Positions 1 through 6,867 are shown, counted from the stretch's first letter. The stretch: 6,923 bases of DNA from Planctomicrobium sp. (GCA_029259835.1 JAJDEL010000236.1:1-6923), one strand, 5' to 3'. Numbers and translations: made by a program. Notes: generated by a model not told the origin, from the sequence alone.

Positions 1-250
1 CTTTAGTCGCGATGTGAACTTCGTCGGTCGCACCAAGTTCGCTCAGAGCCCGTCCCAAACCTAATTCGGACTGGCCGTTGCCATAGGTTGCCGCGGTGTC
101 GATCCAGTTGATTCCTGCATCCAGTGCTCGCCGCAACGTCAGACGCTGGTATTGACCGTTCCCAGAGGTCATCAGTGCTGGGACAGGACCAGCACCGAAT
201 GCCAATGTGGAGACCTGAATTCCTGTCGATCCCAGTGTTCTGAACTTCAT
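1..250 (-). CDS. Aldo/keto reductase, N-terminal part (runs off the left edge)
   Basis: This is a cytoplasmic NAD(P)H-dependent oxidoreductase of the aldo/keto reductase superfamily, which reduces aldehydes or ketones or oxidises the matching alcohols. The first 83 codons are visible. The protein opens with MKFRTLGSTGIQVS, the usual start of the family, followed by the first strands of the TIM barrel. Asp51 and Tyr56 (in GINWIDTAATYGNGQSE) and Lys83 (in VHIATK, at the very edge) match three of the four catalytic residues; the catalytic His and the cofactor-binding C-terminal half lie outside the window. There is no signal peptide. The ATG at 250 was chosen because it gives the canonical N-terminus, although no clear ribosome binding site precedes it. 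The gene follows the propeller gene on the same strand after 76 bases, so cotranscription is possible. The substrate is unknown. The family call is firm; subfamily is not attempted. Confidence 0.9.
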   Translation of the reverse strand, partial: MKFRTLGSTGIQVSTLAFGAGPVPALMTSGNGQYQRLTLRRALDAGINWIDTAATYGNGQSELGLGRALSELGATDEVHIATK

Positions 251-326
251 GTGAATAACTATTGTGAGTTTGCAAAGAAGAACTGGTTAAGGCTGAATGG
301 GATTGGGAAATTTTACGGGACAATTT

Positions 327-1610
327 TTAAATGGATTTCGGTTTGATGAACAAGACCTCGCCACGCTCAATCCATCCTTTTCTTAAATCGACTCGAAACC
401 AACCATCGCTGTTCTTCTTATGAAAGCGAACAGGGGATCGCTTGCCGAATTCTTTCAGGTCGTACTGTGCCCAGGTCTTGCCCATGTCGGGTGAATAAAT
501 GAATCCCGTGTGATACGGTGACGCTGGTGCATAATGGGCTGACAGAATCACGTCATCTTCGATAATCATGTTTGCGGATTCGTATTCGGGATTAAAGAGC
601 ATGGTGTGTTTCTTCGGATCGGCGAGGTCTGCTGGATCGCAGCGAAAGATGCCGCGATCATGGGGCAGAGTGCCGTTGTTCCCATTCGCGTCAGCGGCCC
701 AGTAAAGCTGACCATCGACAAAATTGATGCCGCCTGATTTGTAGCGCGAGTTTGAATTCACCGAAACCAAAACGTCCCAGTCCCACGCATCGTTCTCAGC
801 GTCGTAAGTCCCTCGCAGCCAATGGCATTCGTGTGTCGGTCCCCGGTCGTGATCTCCGGTGCAGGCGTAAAAAGCATTTTCAGCTGGGTTGTAAACAACC
901 GAATGAATGTGGCGGCAAACTACTGGATTGTCAGGGTTGCCTATCAAGTCAGCATCGCTGGCCCCAGGCTGCTGGAACTGTGGGCTGACTCCAAAGGAGT
1001 AAGCGATTTTTACAGTCTGGCCCTGATCGGTCGAGTAGTAAATGTTCGCCGGGACTGCACCACCGAGGACATTGCAGTAATTGCCCCAGACCATCATTTC
1101 CGACCCATTGACATCCCAGGTGTGAACACCATCGAGCGAATGGAAATACCAGCCTGGGCGGTCAGGGTTCAGCGGAGAATGAGGAATGTAATTGCTGTCA
1201 TCGGTGTCTTTGACGATAATTTGCTTGTGCGTTTTGAGTTGGTTCGTACTCAGGTAAAGTTTAGTTCGCGTGGCGAAGAGGACGTTTCCATTCTTTTGTA
1301 TGCAGCTGAATGTAATATTCTCCGCGTTCGGAAACGGACTGCTGTGTGGCCAGGTCTGCCCATTGTCTTCCGACAGAAAAATCTTCCCGTCGCCGAAACC
1401 GAACGCCTTGTTCCGACGTTGTGAATCGATATACGGTCCCTCCGGCGCCAGGCGATACCAGAAATGATCGGTGGAACCAATATTGGTATCTGCGGCGCTC
1501 AAGTGAGAGATCCCTGGTAAGAGAATCCCACCAGCGACTGCTGAAGCGGCACCAAGGAAGGTACGGCGATTCACTGTTGGAAGCGGAGTTGCCTTAAACT
1601 GATTCTTCAT
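327..1610 (-). CDS. Tat-exported Asp-box (BNR) beta-propeller protein, sialidase-fold-like
   Basis: This is a 427-residue exported protein predicted to fold as a beta-propeller of the sialidase/BNR type. The N-terminus has a twin-arginine motif (NRRTFLGAA, residues 14-22), a hydrophobic stretch to about residue 34 and a likely cleavage site near Ala39-Ala40, so it should leave the cytoplasm folded via the Tat pathway. Asp-boxes (S-x-D-x-G-x-T-W) are clear at 80-87 (SEDNGQTW) and 373-380 (SPDMGKTW), and near-canonical at 193-200 (STDQGQTV); a degenerate one lies near 121. A His-rich segment (CRHIHSVVYNP at 232-242, TGDHD at 251-255) could be an active or metal site. I see no FRIP motif or obvious arginine triad, so true sialidase activity is doubtful and it may instead be a lyase, another glycosidase or a binding protein. 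The ATG has a good ribosome binding site (AAGGA, 7-base spacer). It lies between a hydrolase gene and a reductase gene on the same strand. Confidence 0.8.
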   Translation of the reverse strand: MKNQFKATPLPTVNRRTFLGAASAVAGGILLPGISHLSAADTNIGSTDHFWYRLAPEGPYIDSQRRNKAFGFGDGKIFLSEDNGQTWPHSSPFPNAENITFSCIQKNGNVLFATRTKLYLSTNQLKTHKQIIVKDTDDSNYIPHSPLNPDRPGWYFHSLDGVHTWDVNGSEMMVWGNYCNVLGGAVPANIYYSTDQGQTVKIAYSFGVSPQFQQPGASDADLIGNPDNPVVCRHIHSVVYNPAENAFYACTGDHDRGPTHECHWLRGTYDAENDAWDWDVLVSVNSNSRYKSGGINFVDGQLYWAADANGNNGTLPHDRGIFRCDPADLADPKKHTMLFNPEYESANMIIEDDVILSAHYAPASPYHTGFIYSPDMGKTWAQYDLKEFGKRSPVRFHKKNSDGWFRVDLRKGWIERGEVLFIKPKSI

Positions 1611-1617
1611 TACTCAG

Positions 1618-1622
1618 TCCTT
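1618..1622 (-). promoter_or_regulatory. Ribosome binding site of the Asp-box propeller gene
   Basis: Read on the minus strand, AAGGA lies 7 bases before the ATG at 1610. This fits the Shine-Dalgarno consensus and supports that start, which also yields a complete Tat signal peptide. Confidence 0.6.
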
Positions 1623-1669
1623 CATTTCGCGATTGTTTCAGTGAAATACATACTCTGGAATAGTCCCGG

Positions 1670-1694
1670 AAAAAATGACCGAGTTGATTCGGTC
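1670..1694 (-). terminator. Candidate Rho-independent terminator downstream of the CocE-like gene
   Basis: On the minus strand a perfect 6-bp stem (GACCGA / TCGGTC, arms at 1689-1694 and 1677-1682) encloses a 6-base loop and is followed, after one A, by six T residues (1675-1670). The form fits an intrinsic terminator, though the stem is short. It lies about 195 bases past the stop of the CocE-like gene and about 60 bases before the start of the propeller gene. If it works, the propeller gene needs its own promoter in the remaining 60 bases; a weak -10-like TATGTA at 1652-1647 is the only candidate I see. It could instead be a leaky or attenuating hairpin. Confidence 0.4.
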
Positions 1695-1707
1695 TGTATT
1701 AACCGCA

Positions 1708-1762
1708 GGGCGCTAGTACCGGTTCTAAGCGTGAACCGGAATTCGATCCGGGGCTAGCGCCC
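1708..1762. repeat. Nested intergenic palindrome, possible planctomycete-type dispersed repeat
   Basis: The outer arms GGGCGCTAG (1708-1716) and CTAGCGCCC (1754-1762) are exact reverse complements. Inside them are a 7-bp hairpin CCGGTTC / GAACCGG (1719-1725 and 1733-1739, loop of 7) and a competing 5-bp hairpin CCGGA / TCCGG (1736-1740 and 1747-1751, loop of 6). The whole can fold on either strand as RNA or cruciform DNA. From memory, planctomycete genomes carry many intergenic palindromes built around GGGCGCTAG/CTAGCGCCC; this could not be checked here. It sits in the 279-base gap between two same-strand genes. Possible roles are an extragenic palindrome that stabilises the upstream mRNA end, or a non-autonomous mobile repeat. 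Confidence 0.7.
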
Positions 1763-1889
1763 AAACGTCTGATATCTGAAATCTATTTCGTAACAGTTCC
1801 TCCGGCAACGAAACAGACTTGTCAATATGCCATGTACGTCACAGCAACCGTACTCGGCAATGTGGTCGTTGCAAAGCAGTTCCGATGCC

Positions 1890-3722
1890 TTACTTGCTCG
1901 CGGGAATCACGGGAAGTACGACATGTGAAGGTCGTGCTGTATCATGATAAATCTTTTGATTCGCGACTTGAAACTTTGTTGCCAGGCCGATGTTCTCTTC
2001 GCTTGTATTGGGATTTCGTAGGTAGTACGGATAGTAGCTGCTTGAAATTTCAATGCGTATGCGGTGCCCACTTGCAAAGACATTTCCGGTTGGTCTCCAG
2101 AAATTGATCCTGTATTCGTATGGCTGGTCAGGTTCGATCATACTGAGTTTATTGGGATTAAATGCTCCACCATGTTCTGGATCACGATGGCGAGCTCGCA
2201 TGACGCCCTCTCCAAGGAATAATGCTCGGCCATCGGGATACACATCAACCAAACGAATCATCCAATCTGTATCACGGCAACTCGTGGCGGCGAACAGACT
2301 GGCAGTAATTGGTCCGACAACTTCAACATCCTCGGTGAAAACCGGAGTGTCGTAGACCAGTACATCATTCCGCGAAGCAGACTTGCTGATATCGCGTGGA
2401 CCGTCGATGTGACCATTGGCAAACGCAGCCGATGGCGTTGGATTGTTCGGGTCGTAAACATACTCGTCCGCCTGCTCATTACCAGGAGGTTGAATGCTTA
2501 GAGAACCGCTTCCATCAGCAGAGTTCACTTTCCCATTGCTTCGCAAATAGTACTTGGTGAACTGCGTCTGCGGTAAAGGCCAGTCTTCAGTCGCCCTCCA
2601 CTTGTTTCGGCCCATCACAAAAACATGGACGGGTGGATCTTTCAGAACACCATTGTCGATCCCCTTCAAGTGATAATCGAACCAGCGCAGAACGTAACCA
2701 TCCCAGTCGATGATCGCTTGCTTACCAAAATCGATTCCGGCTGCAATACGGTGACGGTTAATGATATGTTCCCAAGGACCAATCACGATTCGAGGATGGC
2801 GCGCAGCTTCCGAGCCACCATGTTTTTTCATCGCTAGATAGTTCATCGGTGTGCCGGGAAAGTTTGCGTCAAACCACCCGGAAATCGCTAGCGATGGAAC
2901 CTTTACCTTCGCGTAACTCTCAGGCGTCTGATAAGAAATTGCTCGCCAGTATTCACCGTTCGCAGTGTTTTGTTGAATCCACTTTCGCCACCACGTATTG
3001 GGTTTGTAATTCCGAGTCTTGTCGAAGTCGATGTAAGGAAGCTTGTCGTATGCTTTTTCGCGATCAACAGCAAATCCTCCGTATGCACCTGGACCAGCTC
3101 GATGAGGCTGGCGAGCGGACGTTGAGCCTGCCCAGTCCATCATCCAGCAAACGAAGATCCCGTTTTGATACGGGCAATTATAAAAATGATCCGGAGGAGC
3201 AACTTCGGGCACAATGGCTTTCAACGCTGGCGGTGTCTGCGTTGCCGTCCACCATTGTGTCCAGCCCATGTAAGAAAGTCCGTACGTTCCCACACTGCCG
3301 CTGCACCACGGCTGCTCAGCAATCCACTCTACGAGATCATAGCCGTCGGTTTTGTGTTTTGGCGAAAACGGATCCCACTCGCCTCCAGATTCAAATCGGC
3401 CACGCGAATCGACATTGACGACAACGTAACCACGAGCGGCGAAATTTTTCGCGCGTGCGACTTGCCCATTTTTGTTGTAAGGTGTTTGCTGCAACACAGC
3501 GGGAAAGCGACCTTTCGATTTGGGACGGAAGATATCGATCTTCAACTGAACGCCATCTCGCATCGGCGCGTCACGATCACGTTCCTCGACGACCTCGTAC
3601 TTGGCAGGCGAATACTCTCCCGCCTGTGGCGGTTGGGCGATCGCGCGAGAACCGATTGTTGAGATGGCAGCGACAACGAGGAATACGATGCGACCACCAT
3701 AAAACATTCGAGAGAAGTTCAT
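1890..3722 (-). CDS. Exported CocE/NonD-family alpha/beta hydrolase (X-Pro dipeptidyl-peptidase S15-like)
   Basis: This is a serine hydrolase of the CocE/NonD family, whose members cleave esters, amides (cephalosporin acylase-type) or X-Pro dipeptides. Numbering is from the ATG at 3722 (610 residues, normal for the family). A Sec signal peptide covers residues 1-29, with an AxA site (AIA before Gln30). The alpha/beta domain begins near residue 42. Ser150 in GTYGLSYMG is the nucleophile, Asp285 in SGWFDANFPG the acid and His319 in GPWEHI the base. Tyr82 in TPYNKNG matches the oxyanion-hole Tyr of CocE. The C-terminal PepX_C jelly roll runs from about 360 to 605, with the usual GPITASL, DTDWMIRLVDVYPDG and IRIEISSSYYP signatures. 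An in-frame TTG at 3737 would add five residues; the ATG is preferred because the signal peptide is complete without them. The gene diverges from the esterase/propeller gene. The substrate cannot be read from the sequence. Confidence 0.92.
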   Translation of the reverse strand: MNFSRMFYGGRIVFLVVAAISTIGSRAIAQPPQAGEYSPAKYEVVEERDRDAPMRDGVQLKIDIFRPKSKGRFPAVLQQTPYNKNGQVARAKNFAARGYVVVNVDSRGRFESGGEWDPFSPKHKTDGYDLVEWIAEQPWCSGSVGTYGLSYMGWTQWWTATQTPPALKAIVPEVAPPDHFYNCPYQNGIFVCWMMDWAGSTSARQPHRAGPGAYGGFAVDREKAYDKLPYIDFDKTRNYKPNTWWRKWIQQNTANGEYWRAISYQTPESYAKVKVPSLAISGWFDANFPGTPMNYLAMKKHGGSEAARHPRIVIGPWEHIINRHRIAAGIDFGKQAIIDWDGYVLRWFDYHLKGIDNGVLKDPPVHVFVMGRNKWRATEDWPLPQTQFTKYYLRSNGKVNSADGSGSLSIQPPGNEQADEYVYDPNNPTPSAAFANGHIDGPRDISKSASRNDVLVYDTPVFTEDVEVVGPITASLFAATSCRDTDWMIRLVDVYPDGRALFLGEGVMRARHRDPEHGGAFNPNKLSMIEPDQPYEYRINFWRPTGNVFASGHRIRIEISSSYYPYYLRNPNTSEENIGLATKFQVANQKIYHDTARPSHVVLPVIPASK

Positions 3723-3913
3723 CAGTTTTGCTTTCAAAATTCAGTGGTAGACCGAACGCCGGAGCATTGGGCCGAATGCGAGCTTCCTGCTCACCGACGA
3801 ATTGCGCTCAAGTGAGATCACATCATTGGAATTCCTCTGTAGGCTGAAATCAACAGTGAAGCTCATCTTAACGGCTCTCCGCTCTTTTTTCTCTCATTGA
3901 GTTGTTGAGCAAA

Positions 3914-3943
3914 TGCGGAAAATACTTCTGCGGAAAATACTTC
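3914..3943. repeat. Exact 15-bp tandem duplication (TGCGGAAAATACTTC x 2)
   Basis: Two directly adjacent, identical 15-base copies lie at 3914-3928 and 3929-3943. They are upstream of both divergent genes, about 190 bases from one start and 170 from the other. The unit is close to one and a half helical turns. It may be a recent slippage duplication or a pair of regulator binding sites. Confidence 0.8.
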
Positions 3944-3999
3944 GGCCTACACTGAACAAAACCAATACAGGTCCGGGTGCTCAACCGAGTGGCGTATTC

Positions 4000-4019
4000 G
4001 TGCATGACTTGTCACGCAC
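4000..4019. promoter_or_regulatory. 20-bp near-palindrome, candidate operator
   Basis: GTGCATGAC and GTCACGCAC flank a central TT; 8 of 9 base pairs match (the mismatch is A4004 with C4015). The core TGAC-TT-GTCA has the shape of a binding site for a dimeric transcription factor. It lies about 93 bases before the ATG of the esterase/propeller gene and could control that gene, or the divergent pair. No regulator gene is present in the window, so the assignment rests only on symmetry and position. Confidence 0.35.
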
Positions 4020-4111
4020 TCCTCAACGTACCATGATGAGCACTACGGCTTTTGTCGATCTCGCTTGGTTTGAATTCCCCTTATGAAATTCATGTTCACT
4101 ATAGGCACATA

Positions 4112-6691
4112 ATGAAATTATTGATCAGCTTTGTATCAGTCGCGTTCATCACTCTGTCGGTTCAAGCCGCTGAGCCAAATCCGGATCGAACAGTCCAGCC
4201 AGACGTCCCCCAAGGGAAAGTCACTACGGGCGTTTATGCAGAGAGTCAGATCTTTCCGGGAACCAGCCGCGATTTCAGCGTCTATGTGCCTGCTCAATAC
4301 AAGAAGGGGCAACCAGCAAATTTGATGGTCTTCCTGGACGGCAGAAGTTACGCGAATCCAAAAGGTTCTTTCCGTGTACCCATTGTCTTCGACAACTTAA
4401 TTCACAAAAAAGAGATGCCTGTGACGATTGCGGTCTTCGTGAATCCGGGAACGATTCCGGCTACGAAACCGGGAGCGAAGAATCGCAGTAACCGATCATT
4501 TGAGTACGACTCCTTGGGTGACCGGTGCAGCAACTTTCTTCTGGACGAGTTTCTACCGGTTGCATTAAAAGGACTCAAGGTCTCTGTCGATCCTGATAAC
4601 CGCGCGATCTGCGGGATCTCTTCGAGCGGGATTTGTGCTTTTACCGTTGCCTGGGAGAAGCCTGATCAGTTTGGGAAAGTGCTCAGCCACATCGGAAGTT
4701 TCACGAACATTCGAGGAGGTTGGGCATATCCCGGTCTCGTCCGTAAAACGAAAGACAATTCAAAGCCGATTAAGGTGTACTTGCAGGAAGGCAAGGACGA
4801 CCTCAACAATCTTCATGGCAATTGGCCCCTGGGGAATCAGGATCTCGCGGCAGCACTCCAGTTTGCGGGTTACAAATATCAACTTGTGATGACCGAAGGT
4901 GGGCACAGCGGGAAATGGGCAGGGGAGGAACTTCCAGATGCCTTGCGCTGGCTGTGGTCTAAAGACGCAGAGTCGACACACTTTCCACCGACACAAACCA
5001 AGCCAAAATGGGAACCACATCCAGATGCTGTCGTGAAAGATGATGTGCCACAAGGATCCGTCGAAAAGATGCCACCGTGGGAAACTTCGAAGGTCTTTCC
5101 AAACACAACACGTGACTGGGCAATCTATGTTCCGAAGCAATACAGGAAAGAGAAACCAGCAGCATTTATGATCTTTCAGGACGGAGAGGGAATGAGATCC
5201 TCAAAGGGACGATGGAGAGTTCCTGTAGTGTTCGACAATTTGATTGCACGGGGTGAAATGCCTCCCACGATTGCGGTGTTCATCAATCCTGGACATGAGA
5301 TGTCGAAACCGAGACGAGGCAACAGATCTTCAAACCGCAGCTACGAATACGACAGCCTCGGAAATCGTTACGTCCGTTTTTTAACTGAAGAAATCATTCC
5401 AGAGGTCCAGAAGCGATACAACATCTCTGACGATCCTGAAATGCGGGCGATAGGAGGTTCAAGTTCGGGCGCGATTTGTGCGTTCACCACCGCTTGGGAA
5501 CGTCCTGACGTTTTCCGCAAGGTCTATTCCAGCGTCGGCAGCTTCACGAATCTGCGTGGCGGAAACGTCTACCCGGCACTGGTCCGTAAGACGGAACCAA
5601 AACCAATCCGCGTTTACATGGCGGACACGAGCGGAGACGTCGACAATCGCGTCGGAAGCTGGCCGTGGTCGAATCAGAGAATGGCATCCTCGTTGAGTTA
5701 CATGGGGTACGACACTCGCTTTGATTGGGCCGAAGGCTATGCGCACAATGCCGACTTTGGCAGCTCGCGTTTTCCCGATGCAATGAAATGGCTTTGGAGG
5801 AACGAACAGCACGAACCAGTCCTGGATACCAGCGGAGATCTCGGAGGTGACCTCACGCTTCTGAACTTGCTGATCCCCGGACAGTCATGGGAAGTCGCTG
5901 CCGACAACCTCGGTTTTGCTGACGGTCTCTGTTCGGATGATGCAGGCAACCTCTACTTCGCGGACATGAAGGCCCCAGCGATTTACCGCATCGATCCCAA
6001 GGATGGAAAACGAACTGAGATCGTCAAGGAATCGGTGAGCGGATTGGAGTTCGGTCCTGATGGCTTGTTGTATGGTTGCCAGGGAGCGAAAAGTCAGGTT
6101 ATTTCCATTGACGTGAAAACGGGTGAAGTGAAAACTGTTGCGACAGATGTGAAACCAAACGATCTGGCTGTCACCAGTGATGGGTTTGTTTTCATCACCG
6201 AAACTGGAGCGAAACAGGTCACCCGCATCAACATCAAAACGGGTGAAGTCGCAGCCGTTGATACCGGAATCAACAAACCCAACGGCATTGCACTTTCGAA
6301 TGATGGAGGAACGTTGGCGGTCTCCGACTACGGTGGTGATCGCACATGGTTGTTCCGCGTCAACTCTGGCGGAACTCTCGATGCGAAAATGCCCAATATG
6401 CCAATGCGGCTCCCGATTGATTACAAAGGTGAGTTCAAGTTCAACGAGCCGCCACCTTACCAAAGCACGGGACGAGGTGATGGCATGGCAGTCGACAAGA
6501 AAGGACGCTACTACGTCACCAGTGTCCTCGGAGTTCAGGTGTTCGATCCTACCGGACGACCGTGCGGAGTGTTGCCGAAGGTCGATCCGGATCAACCGTT
6601 GACGAGCTGCATCCTGGCTGGGCCAAAACACAGCACTCTCTTTATTGCACACGGAAAAACAGTCTATCGACGAAAACTAACGGTTGAATAA
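4112..6691 (+). CDS. Exported fusion protein: two tandem esterase domains plus SMP-30/gluconolactonase-like propeller
   Basis: This 859-residue protein starts at the ATG at 4112, which gives a Sec signal peptide (residues 1-19 or 20, VQA/AE) and has a weak AGG upstream. An in-frame TTG at 4052 would put 20 polar residues before the signal and is unlikely. Domain 1 (about 29-285) and domain 2 (about 309-566) are homologous alpha/beta-hydrolase domains of the Fes/esterase-D type. Each starts at D-VPQG and ends at a P-D-A-x-x-W-L-W helix. The predicted triads are Ser170, Asp230, His265 and Ser450, Asp509, His545. The serines lie in GISSSG and GGSSSG. Domain 3 (about 592-859) is an SMP-30/LRE-like six-bladed propeller. 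Asn683 (KPND), Asn724 (KPNG) and Asp790 (GRGDG) match metal ligands of the family; the usual Glu is replaced by Asp604 (FADG). Likely activities are hydrolysis of an ester and of a sugar lactone outside the cytoplasm. The substrates are unknown. Confidence 0.88.
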   Translation: MKLLISFVSVAFITLSVQAAEPNPDRTVQPDVPQGKVTTGVYAESQIFPGTSRDFSVYVPAQYKKGQPANLMVFLDGRSYANPKGSFRVPIVFDNLIHKKEMPVTIAVFVNPGTIPATKPGAKNRSNRSFEYDSLGDRCSNFLLDEFLPVALKGLKVSVDPDNRAICGISSSGICAFTVAWEKPDQFGKVLSHIGSFTNIRGGWAYPGLVRKTKDNSKPIKVYLQEGKDDLNNLHGNWPLGNQDLAAALQFAGYKYQLVMTEGGHSGKWAGEELPDALRWLWSKDAESTHFPPTQTKPKWEPHPDAVVKDDVPQGSVEKMPPWETSKVFPNTTRDWAIYVPKQYRKEKPAAFMIFQDGEGMRSSKGRWRVPVVFDNLIARGEMPPTIAVFINPGHEMSKPRRGNRSSNRSYEYDSLGNRYVRFLTEEIIPEVQKRYNISDDPEMRAIGGSSSGAICAFTTAWERPDVFRKVYSSVGSFTNLRGGNVYPALVRKTEPKPIRVYMADTSGDVDNRVGSWPWSNQRMASSLSYMGYDTRFDWAEGYAHNADFGSSRFPDAMKWLWRNEQHEPVLDTSGDLGGDLTLLNLLIPGQSWEVAADNLGFADGLCSDDAGNLYFADMKAPAIYRIDPKDGKRTEIVKESVSGLEFGPDGLLYGCQGAKSQVISIDVKTGEVKTVATDVKPNDLAVTSDGFVFITETGAKQVTRINIKTGEVAAVDTGINKPNGIALSNDGGTLAVSDYGGDRTWLFRVNSGGTLDAKMPNMPMRLPIDYKGEFKFNEPPPYQSTGRGDGMAVDKKGRYYVTSVLGVQVFDPTGRPCGVLPKVDPDQPLTSCILAGPKHSTLFIAHGKTVYRRKLTVE

Positions 6692-6806
6692 CGTTCGTAC
6701 TCTTGAGATTTGAATTGATGGTTCGCGTTCGAGCGATGGAGGTCGTCTCTAAGAGAAGTCTCAAAGATTTGTACATAGAACTGCAGGAGTTGTTCTCAGG
6801 CACACT

Positions 6807-6814
6807 TGCATAAT
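6807..6814 (+). promoter_or_regulatory. Possible extended -10 element for the gene at 6874
   Basis: TGCATAAT resembles an extended -10 (TG directly before CATAAT, a 5 of 6 match to TATAAT). It lies 60 bases before the ATG at 6874, in the 182-base gap after the fusion gene. No good -35 sits at normal spacing, so the call is tentative. The rest of this gap shows no T-tract terminator and no coding sequence. Confidence 0.25.
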
Positions 6815-6861
6815 TACGGAATGACGTGTCAAGATGCTGTCGCGGAACTCCGTTGAAATCT

Positions 6862-6867
6862 AAGGAG
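6862..6867 (+). promoter_or_regulatory. Strong ribosome binding site (AAGGAG)
   Basis: AAGGAG lies 6 bases before the ATG at 6874. It is the best Shine-Dalgarno sequence in the window and the main evidence that a real gene starts there. Confidence 0.75.

Larger units (their letters stand above)
3723..4111. other. Divergent intergenic region between the CocE-like and esterase/propeller genes
   Basis: These 389 bases separate two divergently transcribed genes and should hold both promoters. I see no convincing coding sequence. Open frames here on the plus strand are extensions of frames that overlap the hydrolase gene. No clean -35/-10 pair was found on either strand. The region contains a 15-bp tandem duplication and a 20-bp near-palindrome, listed separately, and a pyrimidine-rich tract around 3880-3895. 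Confidence 0.6.

Noticed and set aside
3..323. A 106-codon minus-strand open frame overlapping the reductase
   Set aside because: It is in a different frame from the aldo/keto reductase, which has conserved family sequence and catalytic residues; the product is low-complexity Ser/Arg-rich with no recognisable motif.
822..1424. A 200-codon plus-strand open frame antisense to the propeller gene
   Set aside because: It lies wholly within the well-supported propeller gene, has no family features and no ribosome binding site that I can see.
1834..1853. GTACG/CGTAC inverted repeat after the hydrolase stop
   Set aside because: The stem is only 5 bp with a 10-base loop and no T run; such repeats are expected by chance.
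1832..2107. A 91-codon plus-strand open frame with several Cys residues at the end of the CocE-like gene
   Set aside because: It resembles a zinc-binding protein only by chance Cys spacing; most of it is antisense to the conserved C-terminus of the hydrolase.
3870..3895. T-rich tract (CTCTTTTTTCTCTC) as a plus-strand terminator
   Set aside because: There is no plus-strand gene upstream and no stable stem directly before the T run.
4052..4111. TTG start adding 20 residues to the fusion protein
   Set aside because: It would put a polar, His-containing stretch before a complete signal peptide; the ATG at 4112 fits export better.
5885..6652. A 255-codon minus-strand open frame
   Set aside because: It is antisense to the SMP-30-like domain, whose motifs are clear in the plus frame; the antisense product shows no recognisable domain.
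6692..6760. Possible terminator after the fusion gene
   Set aside because: Only weak, interrupted complementarity (CTTGAGA with TCTCAAAG further downstream) and no T tract.
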